From: an uncultured Clostridia bacterium | GTDB taxonomy: Bacteria; Bacillota; Clostridia; Oscillospirales; CAG-272 | Length of the DNA stretch: 7,968 nt | NCBI GenBank assembly: GCA_945936265.1 | Contig: CAMETB010000062.1 | Location: forward strand, 1-7,968 | Direction: 5' to 3' | Shown here: piece by piece, positions 5,874 to 7,968 of the stretch | How positions within the stretch are numbered: the first letter of the stretch is position 1 | Layout of the letters: each line of letters starts with the position of its first letter | Notes under the pieces: model-generated | The model's input: the letters and a program-made list of their open reading frames with translations, nothing else | Database searches by the model: none | What the model was told of the DNA's origin: nothing | Position numbers and translations under genes: made by a program

Positions 5874-6844
5874 GTGGATTTCAAAGGTAAAATAATTCTC
5901 GCTCCGATGGCGGGGGTAACCGACGCGCCTTTCCGCAAAATAGCAAGGCGATACGGGGCTGACTACTGCGTCAGCGAAATGATAAGTTCCGTAGCGGTAC
6001 ATTTTAAAGATAGAAAAACCGCCCTGCTTGCAAAAACCGAAAAGAGCGACACTCCCATAGGTATTCAGATATTCGGTCACGACCCTGAAATTATGGGAGA
6101 ATGCGCTTATCTTGTGTCGAGGAATGAATACGAGCATTGTATTTCCGACACTCCACCCGACATAATCGACATAAATATGGGGAGATCCCCGTAAAAAAGA
6201 TAGTTTCCTCGGGAGATGGCAGCGCGCTTATGAAAAGCCCCGACCTGTGTGGGAAAATAATCTCCGGGTGTGTTGAAAAATCAGCCGTGCCCGTGACGGT
6301 TAAAATCCGCGCGGGGTGGGACAAAAGTTCCGTAAACTGTGTTGAAATTGCAAAAATTGCCGAGGAGGCGGGTGCTTCTGCCATATGCGTCCACGCAAGG
6401 ACGAGGGAGCAACTCTACGAGCCGAGTGCAAATTGGTCATATATAAAAGCGGTAAAGGACGCGGTAAAAATACCCGTCGTCGGCAACGGCGATATTTTTT
6501 GTGCCGAGGACGCCGTAAATATGATGGAATATACATGTTGCGACAGTGTAATGGTAGGCAGAGGTGCGCTCGGAAATCCGTTTATTTTTGACGAGATAAA
6601 GCACCGCCTGCAAGGAAAACCGTACACTCCCCCCGATATTTTCGAGAGAATACAGGTTGCAAAGGAGCATATTTCAATGCTTGTATCCGAAAAGGGCGAA
6701 AAAGTCGGCATATGTGAGGCAAGAAAGCATGTTTCGTGGTATATAAAGGGTATTCCCTCTGCCGCCATAGCAAGAAGGAGCGTTAATTTTGCCACCACCC
6801 TTGACGAGATGTTCGATATACTTGACGGTCTGGCAAGTGAATAA
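5874..6844 (+). pseudogene. dusB: tRNA-dihydrouridine synthase, DusB type, frameshifted at the catalytic Cys
   Basis: Flavoenzymes of this family reduce specific tRNA uridines to dihydrouridine. The first frame (5874-6194) gives the TIM-barrel start, with APMAGVTDAPFRKIARRYGA, VSEMISS, PIGIQIFGHDPE and DIIDINMG. The second frame continues PVKKIVSSGDGSALMKSP, VKIRAGWD, VHARTREQLYEPSANW, PVVGNGD, VMVGRGALGNPF and RKHVSWYIKGI to the stop at 6844. Between the Gly codon GGG (6180-6182) and CCC (6188-6190) there are five bases, AGATC, where the family has one Cys codon (MGCP). The net +2 shift leads to TAA at 6192-6194. The missing residue is the catalytic general acid. Repaired, the protein would be about 322 residues, normal for DusB. 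Everything else looks intact, so the lesion is recent or an assembly error. Start is GTG with a strong GGAGG site. Confidence 0.88.
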
Positions 6845-6853
6845 CAAAACTTA

Positions 6854-6890
6854 AAAAGCAGAGCAATTTTATGCTCCGCTTTTATTATTA
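6854..6890 (+). terminator. Intrinsic terminator after dusB
   Basis: Ten bases after the dusB stop, AAAAGC-A-GAGCA pairs with TGCTC-C-GCTTTT around a 6-nt loop (6866-6871), leaving one A.C mismatch (6860/6877). It is followed by a U-rich run, TTTTATTATTAT. On the minus strand the mismatch becomes a G.U pair and the stem is followed by TTTTTAAGTTTT, so it may work in both directions. Confidence 0.8.
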
Positions 6891-6942
6891 TAAGATGAGT
6901 AACGCTGTGATTTCCCGACATTTTACCTTCCCTGCGAAGATG

Positions 6943-6976
6943 CATATAAAAAAGCAAGTCGTAAGACCTGCTTTTT
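6943..6976 (-). terminator. Intrinsic terminator of the zinc-ribbon gene
   Basis: On the minus strand AAAAAGCAGGTC (6976-6965) pairs with GACTTGCTTTTT (6960-6949) around a UUAC loop (6964-6961), followed by TTTATATG. The pair at 6968/6957 is G.U on this strand but an A.C mismatch on the plus strand. The polarity therefore matches the gene ending at 6996, about 20 nt upstream of the stem. Confidence 0.85.
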
Positions 6977-6995
6977 AAAAATATTTTTATGTATC

Positions 6996-7325
6996 TCAGT
7001 CTTTGTCGCAAAGCATCAGGATTCCCGCAACGGTGTTTACAAAAAGCAAACTGCAAACCTTAAATCCTGTTGAAACAGGCTCGTTGTTCTGAACCTTTTT
7101 GAAATAAGAGATCGTCATAGGGATACACCATGCAAGCGGGATCAGATATATTCCCAAAACCACCGTACTTATTATCATAAAAATTTTTGCCGCGGTTTTC
7201 AGCCCTGAATTTTGGGTAGATCCTTCTTTTTTCTCAGGTGCCTGATATCCGGTTGAACAACCGCATTTCGGGCAGATTACCGCTTCGTCCATAAGTTCAT
7301 TTCCGCATTTGGTACAGTATTTCAT
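6996..7325 (-). CDS. Zinc-ribbon membrane protein of unknown function
   Basis: A 109-residue protein beginning with a compact zinc ribbon, MKYCTKCGNELMDEAVICPK and then CG, with C4, C7, C18 and C21 as ligands. A polar linker (about 24-41, rich in Glu, Lys, Ser, Gln) leads to two hydrophobic segments (about 43-64, extending into LAWCIPMTI, and 86-106). The chain ends in LMLCDKD. Short zinc-ribbon proteins with this layout are common in Clostridia. The ribbon is likely cytoplasmic and the rest sits in the membrane, but no function is established to my knowledge. ATG at 7325 has AGGAG about 10 nt upstream. It has its own promoter (7367-7395) and terminator, so it is expressed as a single gene, unrelated in operon terms to its neighbours. 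Confidence 0.88.
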   Translation of the reverse strand: MKYCTKCGNELMDEAVICPKCGCSTGYQAPEKKEGSTQNSGLKTAAKIFMIISTVVLGIYLIPLAWCIPMTISYFKKVQNNEPVSTGFKVCSLLFVNTVAGILMLCDKD

Positions 7326-7366
7326 TTAAGTCATGCTCCTGTTCTGATGGAATTTATTGTATTATA

Positions 7367-7395
7367 ATTATACAGCCTTTTTTTATCAAAGTCAA
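7367..7395 (-). promoter_or_regulatory. Sigma-A type promoter of the zinc-ribbon gene
   Basis: On the minus strand TTGACT (7395-7390), a 17-nt spacer and TATAAT (7372-7367) precede the gene by about 40 nt, with the transcript expected to start near 7360. It lies entirely in the 102-bp gap after the stop of the preceding minus-strand gene. I see no good terminator for that gene in the gap, so some read-through into the zinc-ribbon gene is possible. Confidence 0.85.
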
Positions 7396-7427
7396 CAGTT
7401 TTACGGCTTTTTTCTTTTTTAATGCAA

Positions 7428-7968
7428 TTAATTGATTTTTATCATTGCAACGCTGAGGGGTTTGAGCTCCACGGTTTTTACATGTTTCTCTTCCTTCAAC
7501 AAGCAATCCGTATATAATGCAACCTCTTTTTCAAAGGAAACGGTGACGGGTGACAAGTTATAATTGACAAGGAACTGTACGCTCTTTCCTTTGTAGCGAT
7601 ATGATGCGGTCATCACTTTGTCCACAAAAAACTCCGACCCGTCGTTTAGCGTAAATTTATTTTTTCCGCAAAATACTTTTTCGGGCTTTATCATCTTACC
7701 CTTGTGCAAAAATTCTTTTCCCGCGTGCGTTCTCCATTGCGTAAGTTCTTTCAAAAACGGATAAACCACTCTTTTATCCAATATCTTTCTGTCTTTTCCC
7801 CATGCGGAAACCGGCAAGCCGTCATAGCGCAGAACAAGCGTTATCATATCCCCGGCAAGAAAAGAATACGATGCGCGGTAAGTGTAGTTATATTCCTCCT
7901 CGGAGAGCATCGTGCATATCTGGTTGCCCATAAAATTATTGACGAACTCGTGATACAAATATGAGTAA
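7428..7968 (-). CDS. C-terminal part of a DUF6259-like putative glycoside hydrolase (cut by right edge)
   Basis: The frame is open to the window edge (codons for Y-S-Y-L-Y-H-E-F-V-N-N from 7967), so the TTG at 7958 is probably not the real start and about 180 C-terminal residues are seen. The first part (YHEFVNNFMGNQ, then YRASYSFLAGDMITLVL) looks like the end of a TIM-barrel catalytic domain. The rest (FFVDKVMTASYRYKGKSVQFLVNYN to LKPLSVAMIKIN) looks like a beta-sandwich module of the kind that closes many glycoside hydrolases. From memory this best fits the DUF6259 group of putative carbohydrate-active proteins, but the key catalytic region is outside the window. No signal peptide can be judged. 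The substrate is unknown. The gene ends at TAA 7428-7430 without an obvious terminator. Confidence 0.55.
   Translation of the reverse strand, partial: YSYLYHEFVNNFMGNQICTMLSEEEYNYTYRASYSFLAGDMITLVLRYDGLPVSAWGKDRKILDKRVVYPFLKELTQWRTHAGKEFLHKGKMIKPEKVFCGKNKFTLNDGSEFFVDKVMTASYRYKGKSVQFLVNYNLSPVTVSFEKEVALYTDCLLKEEKHVKTVELKPLSVAMIKIN

Noticed and set aside
6190..6199. Programmed -1 frameshift in dusB, suggested by A-AAA-AAG and by GGG that could slip to GGG
   Set aside because: The A-rich heptamer lies at and after the zero-frame TAA, so it cannot rescue the frame. A slip at GGG would give MGEIPVKK, still without the catalytic Cys and with one extra residue, so a functional enzyme is not restored.
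6415..7056. 213-residue minus-strand open frame across the dusB end and the intergenic region
   Set aside because: It overlaps conserved dusB codons and two terminators, has no family-like motif, and begins inside the zinc-ribbon gene in another frame.

Overview
The window looks like chromosomal DNA of a Gram-positive anaerobe of the class Clostridia (Bacillota). The evidence is the gene order rimP-nusA-rnpM(ylxR)-ylxQ-infB, a short NusA without C-terminal acidic repeats, strong sigma-A type promoters (TTGnnn-17-TATAAT), purine-rich Shine-Dalgarno sites, and small clostridial families such as the four-cysteine protein after cysS and the zinc-ribbon membrane protein. A genus cannot be assigned from this sequence alone.

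Layout. Positions 1-3325 (minus strand) hold the start of the transcription/translation operon. A strong promoter (3297-3325, with phased A-tracts upstream) feeds a short leader containing a terminator-like hairpin (3251-3275). It is followed by rimP, nusA, rnpM, ylxQ and the first 352 codons of infB, which runs off the left edge. The genes are tightly packed, with a GTGA overlap between rnpM and ylxQ. Positions 3376-6890 (plus strand) form a divergent unit: a sigma-A promoter, a CPBP-family membrane protease, cysS, a 58-residue four-cysteine protein, and a dusB-like tRNA dihydrouridine synthase gene, closed by a hairpin terminator. Positions 6943-7395 (minus) hold a monocistronic zinc-ribbon membrane protein with its own promoter and terminator. 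Positions 7428-7968 (minus) hold the C-terminal part of a larger protein resembling DUF6259-type putative glycoside hydrolases, cut by the right edge.

How the genes work together. The left operon couples ribosome maturation (RimP), transcription elongation and termination (NusA), RNA-binding accessory proteins (RnpM, YlxQ) and translation initiation (IF-2). The hairpin in its leader, with an interrupted U-tract and no visible competing structure, fits NusA-dependent autoregulation by attenuation, as described for Bacillus subtilis nusA. The right operon has a tRNA theme (cysteinyl-tRNA synthetase and a tRNA-modifying enzyme) with a membrane protease in front.

The main anomaly is a frameshift in dusB at the codon that should encode the catalytic cysteine of the MGCP motif. 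It is either a real inactivating mutation or an assembly error. I found no CRISPR array, tRNA or rRNA gene, insertion sequence or phage gene, and no convincing new multi-gene system. The most worthwhile leads are the nusA-operon leader, the dusB lesion and the small cysteine protein coupled to cysS.
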